From contig CP141132.1 in assembly GCA_035236585.1 (NCBI GenBank), positions 25,255,445-25,319,444 on the forward strand: a stretch of DNA of 64,000 bases. Direction: 5' to 3'. This document shows, piece by piece, positions 49,747 to 63,300 of this stretch. Origin of the DNA: Warburgia ugandensis. Lineage: Eukaryota; Streptophyta; Magnoliopsida; Canellales; Canellaceae. Every line of letters begins with the position of its first letter. Within the stretch, counting starts at the first letter, position 1. The notes beneath the pieces are model-generated. The model did not search any database, was not told the DNA's origin, and saw nothing but the letters and a program-made list of their open reading frames with translations. The position numbers were made by a program, and so were the translations under genes.

Positions 49747-50430
49747 AAAGTCAATTAAAAAGGATAATCAAAGTTGCTTACTAAGTGACTTTTATTGTGC
49801 TGACTTGGAAAGTAGACAACTTTTAAAGTCATTTAGGTAAACAACTTTAAAAATGAAGTAGTTTTGAAGTCGCTTAAATAAACAACTTTAAAGGTCACCA
49901 ACTTTTAAAGTAGTTTAGTCTAAGTGACTTCAAATATATTTGACTTTTGAAGTTGTTTATATAAAAATGACTTCAAAAGTCACCAACTTTAGAAGTCATT
50001 TTTATATAAGCTACTTCAAATGCCCAACCTTTTGATGAACTTTTGAAGTCACTAACACTAATTGACTTCAAAAGTCCCCTTGTTGGATGGATTTTAAAGT
50101 CGATTTATTAAACGACTTCGAAAGATAAGACTTTTGAAGTCACTCACCCATAAATGACTTTAAAAGTTGATAACTTTTGAAGTCATTTTTAAATAAGTGA
50201 CTTCAAAAGTTCACCTTTTTGATGGACTTTTAAAGTCACTTTTACTAAATGCTTCAAAAGTGTAGACCTTTGAAGTCATTTTTCTTGGAACTACTTCAAA
50301 AGTTTGTACCATTGAAGTCACTTTTCACAAAATGACTTCAAATTCCATACCTTTGAAGTCATTGTTTCCTAAACGGCTTCAAAAGTCTATACCTTTCAAG
50401 TTGTTTATCACTAAACAACTTCAAAAGTAT
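49746..50430. repeat. Subterminal repeat array of CACTA element
   Basis: About two dozen degenerate copies of the motif ACTTTTGAAGTCATTT and its complement AAATGACTTCAAAAGT, mostly in alternating orientation so that neighbours form small palindromes (for example around 50168-50210). In En/Spm elements such subterminal motifs bind TNPA and bring the ends together; here that role is inferred from position and form. Confidence 0.8.
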
Positions 50431-50880
50431 TTATTTATTTTTAATTTATATTCAATCTCCACTACCTATATACAATTAAATAACAAACATCATATACACC
50501 TACTACTTCAATCCCCACAAATATAAAAAACCAACAACCACTACAATTGTCCACATCTTAATTTCTTAATACATTACCTCATGTATACATTGAATAACAA
50601 ACATTCTATATAGCTGATACTCAAACAATCTTTATAAACATGAAATACCAAACATCATATACACCAATCTCCATACACTTTCGAAACCAAGATCCACTAT
50701 AATGCATGGACATCTTTCTTGATACACTGCCACCTATGTATACATTGAATAACAAACATTCTATACACCTAATACAAACAATCTTTACAAACATGAAAAA
50801 CCAAAGATCCAACACAACACGCGTCCCCATCTTTCTTGATACCCTAAATTGTTCTTAGAATATAACACGTAATACATCCA
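50426..50880. repeat. 155-bp tandem repeat in CACTA element
   Basis: A unit with 'TGTATACATTGAATAACAAA' starting at 50582 recurs at 50737 (offset 155), with the following 'CAATCTTTAYAAACATGAAA' and 'CATCTTTCTTGATAC' segments also repeated. A more diverged partial unit precedes it at about 50470. About two and a half units. No coding sense. Confidence 0.7.
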
Positions 50881-52059
50881 CAATGGGAACAAAAAAATCC
50901 AAACTCATCATTATCCATCCACATCTATCATGAAAATAATTTATAAAAGAAACTAGAAAACATGCATTCTCTAGAGCATCCATATTCACATCATTTGTAA
51001 ATCCATAAACATTCACATTCACTTTCACACTCTAAGTAACCCTCTCATTCTTCATCTCATAAAAGTTATATAATTCAATGAGTATATTGAAAACCAACTC
51101 CCACATATTCACTTCATGTACAAGTTCCAAATTTGCTTCATCCATACTCATTTTTTCCCACACTCTAAATTTCCACTCATTCATTGTTTAAAATACACAC
51201 ACACATATCAAAGAAAATAATAAAATTTTAAAAAAACACAAACACAAGTCAATGAAAAAATACTTTATTATGTATTTCAAGTTCATGTAGTTACTCCAAG
51301 TGATCTAATTGAGACTCATTACATACTTAGCCCATTCAATTCATATTTCATTGATATTTACTCTGGAGCAACTCTTATTTGCCCACTTAGAAAGCACAGC
51401 AGCCTGAAATACAACATATTTAATTAAACTCAAAAATTTTAGCTAGATCCATAAAAACTTTAGAAAAATGTTAGACTATAATAAGTAAAAAGTGTTCTAC
51501 CTTTCTTAAATGGGAGATAGGAGTACTATCAAATATAAGGGTCCTCATATGTCTCAGGACATAATACCCACTCTCCTAATCAGATTGTTGTTTAGGGCAC
51601 TATACAACAAGGACAACAAAGGAGAACCCATAAATATCATTTGTAATAATATAGGTTTAATTACTGGTAACTTAGAGCAATTAACTATTTCATATACCTT
51701 GACATTCTTCCAAGTGAGTTTTGGTAGTTGTACAGTCTTAGTGATATTAGCCCATTCAAACCAAACCCTACAAATTTAAATTTCAAATGCAGTATAGACG
51801 AATACAAAATTACTTATCCACACATAAACATGTGAAAAAAATTAATTCTTACTTATTTACAATTTCCACAAGGGAGGGATAGATGTCCGATCTGCAAGAA
51901 TAAAAAAAGAAAGTATGCCCACCATGCACATCCAAAACAAGCAACATCTAATGAGACCTACATAGACAGTGATATGAATTGTAATGCTAGTTGACAATCC
52001 ATAAGTATAGAATAAGTTGGCAAGAAAACAAGAAAATTAAAAGTTACCAGTTATTATAG
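50881..52059. other. CACTA internal sequence, nothing recognised
   Basis: A/T-rich sequence between the tandem repeats and the TNP1-like remnant. An ORF on the plus strand (51510-51779) has no recognisable relatives and is opposite to the transposon genes, so it is not called. Confidence 0.4.
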
Positions 52060-53930
52060 GGAATCATTAAGCCCTATCATTGAGAGCAACGAAAGAAGCC
52101 CAGTAAAATATCCTGAAGATGCCTCTCCATTGACCATTGCTCTGCTACTTCAAAAATGATGCTAGGGTCAAGGAATTGGTAAAGTGTATCCTCACCTACA
52201 AGAAAACTAGTCACATCATTCAAGAAGTTGCATAAAAGAAATAATTATTGCCTATACTATGAAAATATAACATGTAAATATCAAATGATTTATAAGCAAG
52301 TATGTACATATACCCCATGTAGGAGACAATGTGAGGGTGCCCAAGTGGATCCCATAGGCAAACTCGTAGTAGGACCTCTATCATAAGTGGCACTTCAACA
52401 ACGTCCTCGGCAAGCACTCCCTTCTTGATTTGAATAGGATTGATTGCCATATCATCATTGATGAGACCATAGATTAACCTTGGGGATCCAAGTGTGTTAG
52501 GTGGGACTTCCACATGCTCCTTGGACGGCTACTATAAAAGATGTAAAAATTTTAAACCAAATAATATTAATCAATGAACAAGACCTAATTTATGATGAAA
52601 AAAACCTAATGATATATACAAGCACCTGTTCCTTTGCTGTAGCTACAATGGTGACAATGGAAAGGTGGTCAATCTCAGTGCCATATGTTGTTGTTGATTA
52701 ATTATATATAGTTATTGAACAATTAATGGAGGTTTCTAGCTAAAAAATATTGATGTGGAAGGTAGTATGATAAGAGACATACTGCAGACTCCATGGCAAT
52801 GACTAGTGCCTCTGGGCAAGCAACGTGATATGCAACTACCTGCCAAATGGTTCGAATATTTTCCATTTCTAATGGGAATGGTAGGCAGGCATTAGCATTC
52901 AAAGCCATGATAATGGACACTTGCCTAATATGTGGTGGCATACTAATTTCATGCAAAACGTTTGATTCATGCTCATAGCATAATCCAACTGCCACGATAT
53001 TTCGACTAAAATCCAAGGCCAGTAGGCATTAACCCACCTATAAATCAAATATGCAATAAAGAGGTTGAGATAGAAAATTATTACAAACAGATAATAAAAA
53101 TTTCTAGTTTTGTCTATTTATATATACCTCATGGGTAGGAAATTCCTTTTTGAGGGGAGCCAAATGTCCTTCATTAGCTTCTTCAGTTGGGGAATTGCAT
53201 CTTGAATTTAATGGAGGCACAAGGGTGCTACAAGAATTATGAGCAGGGGATGGAGTAATAATCATCAAACCTCCCTCACACAACTGACTAAATATATCAG
53301 TCTTTATTTTCTCAATGAGTTCATTATAGGCATCATCATCTTGAACTTTAGGTAAACGTCCTTAACCAAAGAATTTAGAAGGAAGAACACTGCGAGCCAT
53401 GCCTTTAAATCTACTAGGGTGGACCTTCTTATTGCCCATAGCCCTATACAAGATGTCCAGATTGGCAGCAGTGCTACTTAGAGTTCTTGTTGGAGTGCTT
53501 TCTTGGGTAAGAATGTCCTGCAAAATTTAATTAGAAAGACATGATCATGTCATCTAATTAATTGTATATAATTTATAGGCAGGTGGAACCACTTAGTACT
53601 TTCATTTGAGAACTTGTTGCCAGTACGGACCATGAAATGAACTATCTTCTAGAGGATGGAGCGGTCAATGGTTTCTGTAGTCCCAGCTCTTTTTGCTATC
53701 AAGCAAAGACATTATAGTTAGAGAAAAACATGTATATAATTATAATAGCATTAAATTGAAAGGGATAAATTGTGACAGATGCTTACTTCACGCTCTTCTA
53801 AATGACCGTAGCCCAACTTGGACCAATGGTGCTACATATTTGTTTCATGCACCTTTCTTCCCCTTGCACTCTTCGCTTGAACATTTGTACATGCGTGATC
53901 AAGTGCAATAATTGAATGTTTTTTAGACAT
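52060..53930 (-). pseudogene. TNP1-like second CACTA protein, decayed
   Basis: Minus-strand exon-like pieces. One at 52723-53016 reads 'IMALNANACLPFPLEMENI..WQVVAYHVACPEALV', resembling the CACTA segment 'LPVP.E....V.QA.G.FVAWP..LV' found near the C-terminus of the non-catalytic protein. Another at about 53350-53510 reads 'NLDILYRAMGNKKVHPSRFK' and 'GMARSVLPSKFFG', like the plant En/Spm 'transposase_24' type region. Frames are broken by stops or by introns, which I cannot tell apart. Between these pieces lie A/T-rich gaps that could be introns. It lies downstream of TNP2 on the same strand, as expected. Confidence 0.5.
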
Positions 53931-54258
53931 GTACACATTTAACACATGTGTAGATCACCTAATAGACAACAAAAATAAATTTTTATTGTTTTCAAAACAA
54001 ATACATACAACTATCACATCCTAGAACATCCAGTCAGAACCACATCACAATACATTCCGCAAAATAAAAATGAGTCCACTTCGACAAAGTAAATATACAT
54101 ACACCTTTTCTAATAACTCATAAATGAAATTCCAAGATGTGAGACTCACTCTTTAGACATTGAAAATCCCAATTTGCTACAATTACTACTCCACATTTGC
54201 TTTCACGTCCTCAGTTCAACCTATTTGTCCTTCTATTCTAGCTCTTCAAATCTGAGAC

Positions 54259-56947
54259 TGTGACGACCCGGGTTTTTCCATGCATTTTTAAATGCAAGAT
54301 CTAAATTCCTAAGGCAGGATGCATCCCTATTTGAAAACCAATGTAATGAAAACCATGCAATGGAGCAGAAAATCTTTTGTTTTAAACTCATTTTGAAAAC
54401 CCCGAGGGTCATTTGCTTTCACAACAATCAAAGTAGTTTCTGAAAAACTTCAGAAATCATAAATGTTCTTCCCCAGGTCTATCCAGCCATAACACACAGC
54501 CCAACTATAAATAAATACAAATACATGTCCAAAGGGTAGAGAGTTTACTCACATGTATAGTTGTCTCCTTTGTTTATTCACTTGCTTGTAGCACTAATAT
54601 CTCCTGAGGCGTCTTCTATTTGTAAGTGGAACTATCCTGAAAAATGTTAAGGATAGGGTGAGTATATACTATACTCAGTAGAACTCTATCACTACTAGTT
54701 TTGCAATGCATGCTATATTTAAAATCATATGCTCTTAAAAACATGTGCATGTTCGAACAATCACGTTCCATATCGATATTAAAAACCACTGTCGAATTGA
54801 AATACTGACGGCTTAAAGAATAGCATAATCCAAGTCAAAAGTATCATATATCATAAACATAATGATATGCATAAGATGCTCAACTAAATCCAACTCATGG
54901 ATATCTAGTATGGTCGACCAACCTCATGTCATGCCATATGCAATGCAAGTAAATCATCATACCATAGGGTCCAACTATGCCCACAACCTCGTTGCTGTGT
55001 GGTCCCCGGGTACCTGAGGACACTCATTCATAGCCTCAATGGGGCATATGACACATCGACCCAGTGCCGTGACACCAGTGGTAGCCCCCTATACCACATG
55101 CAGTTGATGTAGGGACATTGCCCTTTTTGGGCGTGGTACTCATTCCACCTAGTAGTGGTAGCGGCTGGAGGCCAACCCAGACCTCTCGGCATAGCGTCCA
55201 TGAGCTTATTAGCCCAAATCATATAAAACCAAACAAGCAAAAACCCCTTTTTCAAAACCTGTCCTCTTTGGGTCCCTCACAACTGCCTACCCAACGTCTT
55301 TTGGTAACCCTCAAGGACATGTAATTTTTCAAGAACTCAATGCTCACAAATCATGCAATATATGCAATTGTTTGTAAAACATGTCTATGCATAATGTATT
55401 TGTCATATGTATGCTGAATTCGTTTATAAGATTAAGTTATGCTAAACAAATCATATAACTTATACTTAAAACATGCATTCAAAAAAATCATGGCTCTTTT
55501 TAAAAGTCTAGTAGCGATAGAGCACCTACCTCAAAGTCTCTTGGATTCACGTCCTTTATCACTTCACCTGTCCCTGGGTCTCATTTATAAACTCCTGGGT
55601 ATGAATGGATACAAGGAGTCCTTATCAATTTCAATCTATTTAGACATTAGATTGCTATATCTACCTCTAGGGTCCATGGTCCTTGCCTAATTTATTGTCA
55701 GGCTAGATCCTATGATGTGGATCTACTATTCCATGGTTAACTCCGTAAATTGTACTCTAATCCTAACTTTAAAGTCTCATTAGGTCTGCGTTCCCCAATT
55801 CCCAGGACACTCGTGTATCCTGGTTGAACCGCGACCACCTTACGTGCGTGCATGCCCAAAGACCATGCTAGGGACCACGTTTTGCATGCGTATATGCATG
55901 CTCAAGTGACGCGCTATGACGCGTATCATCGCATAGACACACCTTGTAGCATGGCGCGTCTCAGCTCCCAGGGCACCCCGTGCTTCCTGGTCGAGCCAGG
56001 ACCCGTGCCCCATGTCACGCAAGTACCCGAAGGCCGCACCTGGGATAGTGTACGCACTATTGTACACCTGAAACCTATCCCAGGGACCCAGTCCCAGGTG
56101 CAGGTGGTGCATGGCGTCCTTGGGATGCCTGCTTCGTGTAAGGCCGGCCCAAGCTGGCTTGGAGTGTTTTTTTGCCAGGAACCCGGCTAGAAAATGGCTA
56201 GAAACACTAGATCCGGTATGGATGTAGCCTGAGAGGAGGAAAGAACATGAAAAAGGAAAGAAGAATGTCTTACCTGGTAGCCTGGGGAGTGGCCATCGCC
56301 GGTGGTAGAGCCCCATTTCACTCTGAACCTTCCTGCTTGCTGGAAAACTCGAAGAAAGGGGGAAACCCCATTGCCAAGACAGGAAAGAAGAGAGGAGCAC
56401 GGGGAAAATGGCAATGGCTGGCCTGACTTTGGCTTGGCCACTGCCGTAAAACACAGAGAGACGGGTTTCTGATTTTTTCCAGAAACCACGGTCCCAAAAA
56501 TGCCGAAAATCGTGTTTTCGTGAGGGGCGAAGATGGGGCTTTTATAGAGGGGAGAAGGCGGTGCCCCTTAATGGCGATGCCACCATTTCCCCTTGTGTGT
56601 TCTAGAGAAATCGGGAGAAAAGGGTTTTTTGGAGAAGTCTGGAGGTGGAAGACGACAAGGGGTGCCATTATCAAAATGGCCCCCTGCGTTTTTCGTCCTT
56701 TTTTGTTTTAAACGTTTTCTGTTTAAATTACAAAACTGCCCCTGATCTTTAAACGGCCGTAACTTCTTCATACGGACTCCGTTTTTGGTGTTCTTTGAGG
56801 CGTTGGATTCCATTTTTCTAGTAGAATCAAATGGTACCAAGTTTCCTCACAAATTCCTTCATTTACCATTTTAAATAAGGTAGAACATTCAACACAGTCC
56901 ATTTCTTATAGAATGTCCAATTTAGCGTAAATTGCTCAGGCGTTATA
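54259..56947 (-). mobile_element. Solo LTR C, gypsy (Tekay/Del-like)
   Basis: A 2689-bp unit, reverse complement of the A/B family. Starts TGTGACGACCCGGG at 54259 and ends CAGGCGTTATA at 56947. Flanks GAGAC (54254-54258) and GAGCC (56948-56952) match at 4 of 5 positions. The TATA-like box on the minus strand near 56539-56549 gives the sense. A CpG-rich stretch lies at about 55830-56130. A 204-codon ORF on the reverse strand (55840-56454) crosses this stretch but has no counterpart in A or B and resembles no protein I know, so it is not called as a gene. Confidence 0.8.
56539..56549 (-). promoter_or_regulatory. TATA-like box of LTR C
   Basis: The reverse strand reads CTCTATAAAAG, about 400 bases from the sense start, in the same place as in A and B. 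Confidence 0.5.
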
Positions 56948-56952
56948 GAGCC

Positions 56953-59751
56953 ACTGTAAACAATTACAATGTTTCAATAAGCTTGCACTTGGGTAGGTAG
57001 AAAAAGTTTGTTATTTTGGCATGCATTTCATGATTCACATTGAACAATTAGTCATATATGAATTTCATGCGCTTGTGTACACATGTATCCATGTCTCCTA
57101 CTTTATGAGTATGATGCATTTCAAATTCATACATCATTGAGTACTTGATCATGCATAACTACTAATGATATTTGATTTAATCCAATTCATTTATAAGCAA
57201 ATCCTTGAAAACACCATCATTCTAAAAGAATTGACATATATACATTGATATGTATATATGCATCAAAATCCACTGGTGAAAATCATCATCTAAGGACATA
57301 CATATAGAGAGGAACTATGTTTATATATTTTATTATAGTATGCATAATCTAGAAAATGCTTAAATTTAACAATAACTTTAAGTCTAGCATAATTATAATA
57401 ATGTTTGGTACAAACTTGGCTCAACCACATACGTGAGTTGACATGTAATGATAAAGGTTAAATGCTTCTAGACCTTTTAAGTCCTACCAATGGTGCGAGT
57501 GAATTCATAGTAGAAAAATTGCTATTATGATGGAAGATTAGTTTCCCAACTTCCCTAATCAATGGAAAGGGTTTTAGAAGTTGTTATTAAATGGCTAATT
57601 CAAACATGGACTTGGTCAAGAAAGGTATTTTAGTGGATACTCTTCAAGAATGACAAAGGGTAATGCCCTACTATGTTGTCATTCTATAATTATTTCCCTT
57701 CATTTATACCATTCTAGCTATTTGGCTAGGTCTCACTTTGAGATGGGGCCTTAACCATCTAGGTAATTGGTAAAGCTCCACTACTTCACATGAAAAGAAT
57801 AACAAAAAGTGATACCAAGTAACATGTGCTCATAAGAAAGCTTGACCAGATACCCTATATGTTGTCCTACCAGGATTGGTCTGCTGGTCTTTGCTCTAGA
57901 AATAATTTGTTTTCTCTTTTAGAGTGGTGAGTGGACTCTGACAATACCTTGTTTTCAACTGAATGATAAAATAAAACATCTCTTGAGGATTAATGAATTA
58001 GAAAAGTGGGCCTACCTTGAGAGAGAGAGGGGAATGAGTGAGGAGATAGTTGACGTGGGTTTGGATCTATCATGTTTAGTCCTGGATTGACAATTGCAAC
58101 TCAACAGAGGACTCTAGAGTTCCGATCAATCTTCAATCAATGATGACATTGAAAATCATCCTCAGATCTGACTTAAATAATAGGATCTACATGTATTACC
58201 CAAAATAGTAGACAATTCAAGAGAAAAAGAAGGTGGGTCATTGAAAAACTTACCTCCACATTGGAAAGATGGGCTTTGGTTCTTCTGGGCAAGCTATGAA
58301 AGATGAACGGCTAGGATCAACGATTTGAGCTATTGTCGTCTCCGATGACGTCCTGCAAACTTTGGTAAAAAATCTAATGATTTCTCCTCTGATCACAATG
58401 GAACCAAAGGGCTTTTGATTGTGCCCTTGAGCTGAATAGGATGAATGGCTCAAACTAGAAATCTGAGTAACCCTCATCACCCGTGAGTTCCCTTTTTCTT
58501 GCGGACTGAAAACCCTTAAAACTGTTCTTTTCTATTGGGGTTTGGTTTTTTCGGTGCGCAAGCTCCCGCTCCTACTCCCTCTCCTTCTCTTCTTCTTCCC
58601 CTTCTCTTCTTTCTTCTTCTTCTCCTCTATCTCTGTCAGTTTATTCCTCATGTCTATCAGGTTTGGGAAAACAAACCATACATTTATTTCAATTTTGCTT
58701 AAGTGGGGGGGGGTTTCCAGTATTAATCCACCTACCTAATACCAACCTTTCTAATTTACCAATGTCTACTAGTGATTGATCTGAGTGTTGATCTGGGATT
58801 TAAATCATTGATATTAGCTTATGAAGTATGATATGTAGCTAATATGAGATGTATACATATAACACTATTAGTCAGTCTTCTAAATTGAAGGTTTAGTTTA
58901 TGACTAGTCTTTCAACTTGACCTAAGATCGTATTGGGATCAATTGTTCAAGCTTCCATGAAATTTCTAGGGATTTTATAATTTGAAATGCACATTATACA
59001 CAAATTGAAATACATAATAAATTGGAGAAGATATGTAATGATCTTACTTGTATTCATGTTAATTCATGTCTAATAGATCATTAAGAGCATCATATCATTA
59101 TTGGATGGTCATTGATCCACCTTATCGTGGCCATACAATACTATTGCATTAGGATCTCCAATGGATCAACCCTGATCGTCGAATCGTTTGATGGGTTTTG
59201 TCCATGATATCGAGAGGAACACTATGTATGGTTCTGATCACCAATCTGAGTCATTTTAACCTCGGTATGCACTGTTCCCTATGACTATTCACTTTAGTAT
59301 GCCTTTCACTTATGTTGAAGTCATGATTTTGAAGCTTTAACTAAATCTTTTGATTTTGAACTTCAATTTCATCCTGATCAATCTCAACCATTGGATCACC
59401 ACTGCTTCAAGTTCACATCTCTTAGTGGGAAATTGCATCCCACACTGAGTCTGATCATATAACTAGGTTGCTAATGGTCATTCATAAGATTTCTTAAGGG
59501 TTGAACTTCTTGATTCTAAATGACTATGTGTATTTGATTGACGCTAAGCTTCCCAATTTTACTTGTCCCACAAAATATTATAGAAACACTCCTATAGAGC
59601 TAAAGAAATGTGATGACCAAAGATGTACAAAAGCTATAGTAATAAAAGAACTTTAAGCAAAATAAGATGATTAAATTAATTATGAGGTGGTAAGTGTGTG
59701 CGTGTGCGTGTGTTAGCTTAAATTTCCTTGTTCATTTCATGAGGTGGGAAA

Positions 59752-59797
<46 letters not shown>

Positions 59798-59944
59798 CGT
59801 AGTTCTTAAATTAAAGTTTACTTGACATCGATTTCACATAATTCAAAATTTTTATAAATTATTATTTGAAAATAAAAGATGATACATAAGGATTAGTGTA
59901 AATTTGAGTAGATCATTTTTGGTCACAAATTTTGATGTACATAA
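56953..59944. other. Unassigned repeat-like sequence
   Basis: No recognisable gene. The part at about 59290-59430 ('GATCAATCTCAACCATTGGA' near 59376) resembles 18175-18260 in LTR U ('ATCAACCTCATCCTTGGATC' near 18240), so an old minus-strand LTR related to the Athila type may lie in about 57600-59640. Its ends could not be found. A CTT/TTC-rich stretch (58560-58640) encodes only low-complexity Leu/Phe. Confidence 0.35.
59752..59797. repeat. Compound (TG)n(GA)n microsatellite
   Basis: About 11 TG units directly followed by about 12 GA units, preceded by a shorter GT-rich patch at 59696-59713. Confidence 0.95.
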
Positions 59945-60075
59945 AGAAGTCATTTAGTGTCAACGACTTTAATAATGTCAACTTTTAAATTTGTTTAGTT
60001 CAACTTTTAAAGTCATTTATAACTAAATGATTTAAAAAGTTGAGACTTTTAAAGTCATTTACAAATAAACGACTT
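59945..60075. repeat. Second patch of CACTA subterminal-like motifs
   Basis: Several copies of CTTTTAAAGTCATTT and its complement AACGACTTTAAAA, the same motif family as at 49746-50430. No CACTA terminus is seen next to it. Confidence 0.6.
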
Positions 60076-60339
60076 TAAAAAATATTTTTTAATCATAAAT
60101 TATATACCTTTTATGTTAGTACTTTACAATATCTAACAATTAATACATAATGAAACCAAATTTTTATGATAGTCAACATTGATTAATGCATTCTTTGTGC
60201 AACACATATATCTCACTTATCAATCCATATATTTCACATACCCTCAACTATATATATTTTTTCAAACCCTAGCACCCTTCTCAACAACACATAATCTCAT
60301 TATCAACTGATGGGATTGTTTTGGTAATAGAAGGGTAAT

Positions 60340-63300
60340 TTATTTCAGTATATCCTAGGTCATCTTCATCATAAAATTCCCTTGGGCAGTATGGAAAATA
60401 GTTGGTCATCTCTTATCACATTCATCTTGCACATAAAACACTTATTTTTCTTAAGATTCTAAATTAAATTGATCATTTTTATAGCAGATCCTGTTGAGGT
60501 CAACCAATGTTAATCCAAGGGTATCAATTTTGATGTTGTCTTTGTGGTGTTCCACGCAATCGCACTTAAACACAACCACAGTTCTAAAAGTATACTCCAA
60601 GGCCCAAATATCTCTTATAACCCCATAATAAATATCACATGACATTATTGGCCTATTATCCTTTGAACTGGAAAAGAATGTGAGATTAGCAATTAGGCAA
60701 ACTCCACTATTTTGTTGTACTCTTGAGTTATCACGGTCATTCGTGTAAAAGTGATAACCATTGATAGCATATCCAACATATTTTATTACTTTTGGTCATG
60801 GTCCCATCACCATCCAACCCAAGGTTTCTAATATACCATTGCCTACTACTTCTCGCTGACCTTGAATCTGTGTATATTCATATTAACTAATTAGATAAAA
60901 TTATATATATACATATATATGTAGAATATAGTTTTTTAATTAATATTAAATGAGACTTTCTTTCATTTTACCTTCTTATAGCCAATTATTGAAAGTGCAA
61001 CAATGCTCAAATTGTAGCCACTTCTGTTTCTTTATGTAACTTAAATTCTTTGCCTTGAGTTCATCCATGTGTTCATGACACACACACACACACACACACA
61101 AATTAATAGTGCAATCAAAGAGAAAGTAACCATCAAAAATTAAATTTTACATAAATGCATGCATGATTAACTTACTCATTGTATGGTTGGAGTTCATCAA
61201 CATGTCACAACACATAAAGATGCACCTAGTCCTGTTCATCATAGTCAACAGTCGATACCTAACCACTCAATAGAGGTTTGCCAGCCTTAGGATCATGAAA
61301 TGCAACTGATTGTTTCTTTCTTGGGATTCCAATTGCATTCACTCATGCTAAGTACTATGTGCAATATTCCACTGCTTCCTCTACAATACAACATTTGGCT
61401 ATACACCCCTCTAGCTGGTTGTGATTACATACATACCCTTTTAAGATTTTTATGTACCTCTCAAACGAGTACATCCATCCCAAGTAAACTGGCCCCTAGA
61501 GTCTAACCTCATCAATGGGGTGCACTGTTAAGTGTACCATGATATTAAAGAAGGATTTTAGGAAGATTATCTCAAGCTCACATAAAGTTGTCACTAGTTG
61601 ACCTTGAATTTCTTACAATTTTGAAACATCCACCACCTTCTTGCACAAAGCATTAAAGAAGTAGCAAAATTTTGTAATAGCTCCCCTAACTTTTTTTGGT
61701 AACACTGAACATATTGCTATTGGTAGTAGTTGTGCATTAATGCATGGAAATCATGGGACTTCAACCTCAACAATTTTAGCTCTTCCATGAAGACAATGTT
61801 TTTAAAGTTTCAAGAGTAGCTGTCTAAGACTTTGAGCACGAATAGGATTTTATGCATTATTCTCCCCTCCTCTTTATCTTGTGTATAATTTTCCTTAGGC
61901 AGGTATGTTCCTTGACAGCCCCTATCCTCTAAGTGCAACCTCCTCTTCAAACCCATGTTCATAAGATCATTCGAGCTGCAAGTCCATCCTTTATTTTTCC
62001 TGGGATATTAGACAAGGTACCAGTCAAGCTTTCACACACATTCTTCTCAATGTGCATGACATCAAGCACATGGTGTATATGTAGTGATTTCTAGTATGCC
62101 AAATGAAAAAATATTGATTTCTTCTTCCAACAACTTCTACAATTACTTTCACCTGCACATTTACTTGATTTCTTCTTTCCTCACAAGACATTAATGTTTT
62201 CAACTTGCTCCAATACTTTGTTGTCCTGTCAACATCTTCGGAGGTGTCCTTGTCTCTACACTCCTATTAAATTCTAGCTTCATAAGATGATATGGATGGT
62301 CTCTGCCCAACCATCTTTTGTGCCCAAGGAATGCCATTTTCCCACCATGTTTAAGTCATACATCACATGTTTGATCACTACAGATAGCATAAGCATTATA
62401 TCCCTTCATAGTGAATCTAGACAAATTACCGTATGCAAGGAAGTTGCTTATTGTCCACAACAATATAGCCTTTCTTAATAGTATAGCCTTTAGGGTGAAT
62501 GACTATTTCTTGTATGCATTGTATGCTTCAAAGCCTATGTACAATAATGTCTCAAGGTCATTGATTAAGGGAGACAAGTACATGTCATGGTCATTCACTA
62601 GCTATTTTGATTCTGATATCAACATAGTTAGCATCATAAACTTCCTCTTCTTGCATAGAGATGGTGGGAGGTTGTAATAAACTAGTATAACTGACCAACA
62701 ATTATACTTGCTGCTGATAGAACCATGAGTATTAATCCCATTTGCAAATAATGCAACTTGTAGGTTTCTAGGTTCTTCACAAAAATTAGGCTACATGAAG
62801 TCTACGAGCTTTTATGCTGGGCTATCTGTTGGATTGTGTGAAAAGATATCATCTACTCTATCCTTGACATGCCACACTAAGTTCTTTGCTGTTTTTATTA
62901 TACAGAACATTCTTTTGAACCTTGGAATAAGGGTGAAGTACCATAGAACCTTTGCAGGAATGCCTGTAATTGTCTCAGTTGAATTCTTCTTTAACTTTCA
63001 TGTTGGCTGTCCACAAGTTGAGTATATAGTTTTATCCTTGTGCTCCTCCCATGCAAGATGCAATCATTGGGACACACATGTATCTTCTCATACATCAAAC
63101 CTAGTGCATCCATGGTTTTCTTTGCCTCCAATGTGGACCTAACCAATTTATAATCCGTAAGTACCATCTAACCCACTACTTTCAAGACTTCTGTAAAACA
63201 TTGATATGAAAAACCAAATCTTGATTTCACATTGTTAAGTTCTACCATTAGGGACAACTTGGTATAATCTTTACAATCAGGGTACAATGGCTCATTGACT

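Noticed and set aside
49746..50430. CRISPR-like array
   Set aside because: The repeats alternate in orientation, are degenerate and lie at a CACTA terminus in plant DNA; spacers are not of uniform length.
55840..56454. 204-codon ORF on the reverse strand
   Set aside because: It lies inside LTR C across the GC-rich cassette, where stop codons are rare by composition. It has no counterpart in LTRs A and B and no recognisable motif.
58542..58739. Leu/Phe-rich ORF resembling a membrane segment
   Set aside because: It comes from a CTT/TTC-rich low-complexity stretch with no start context or homologue that I recognise.
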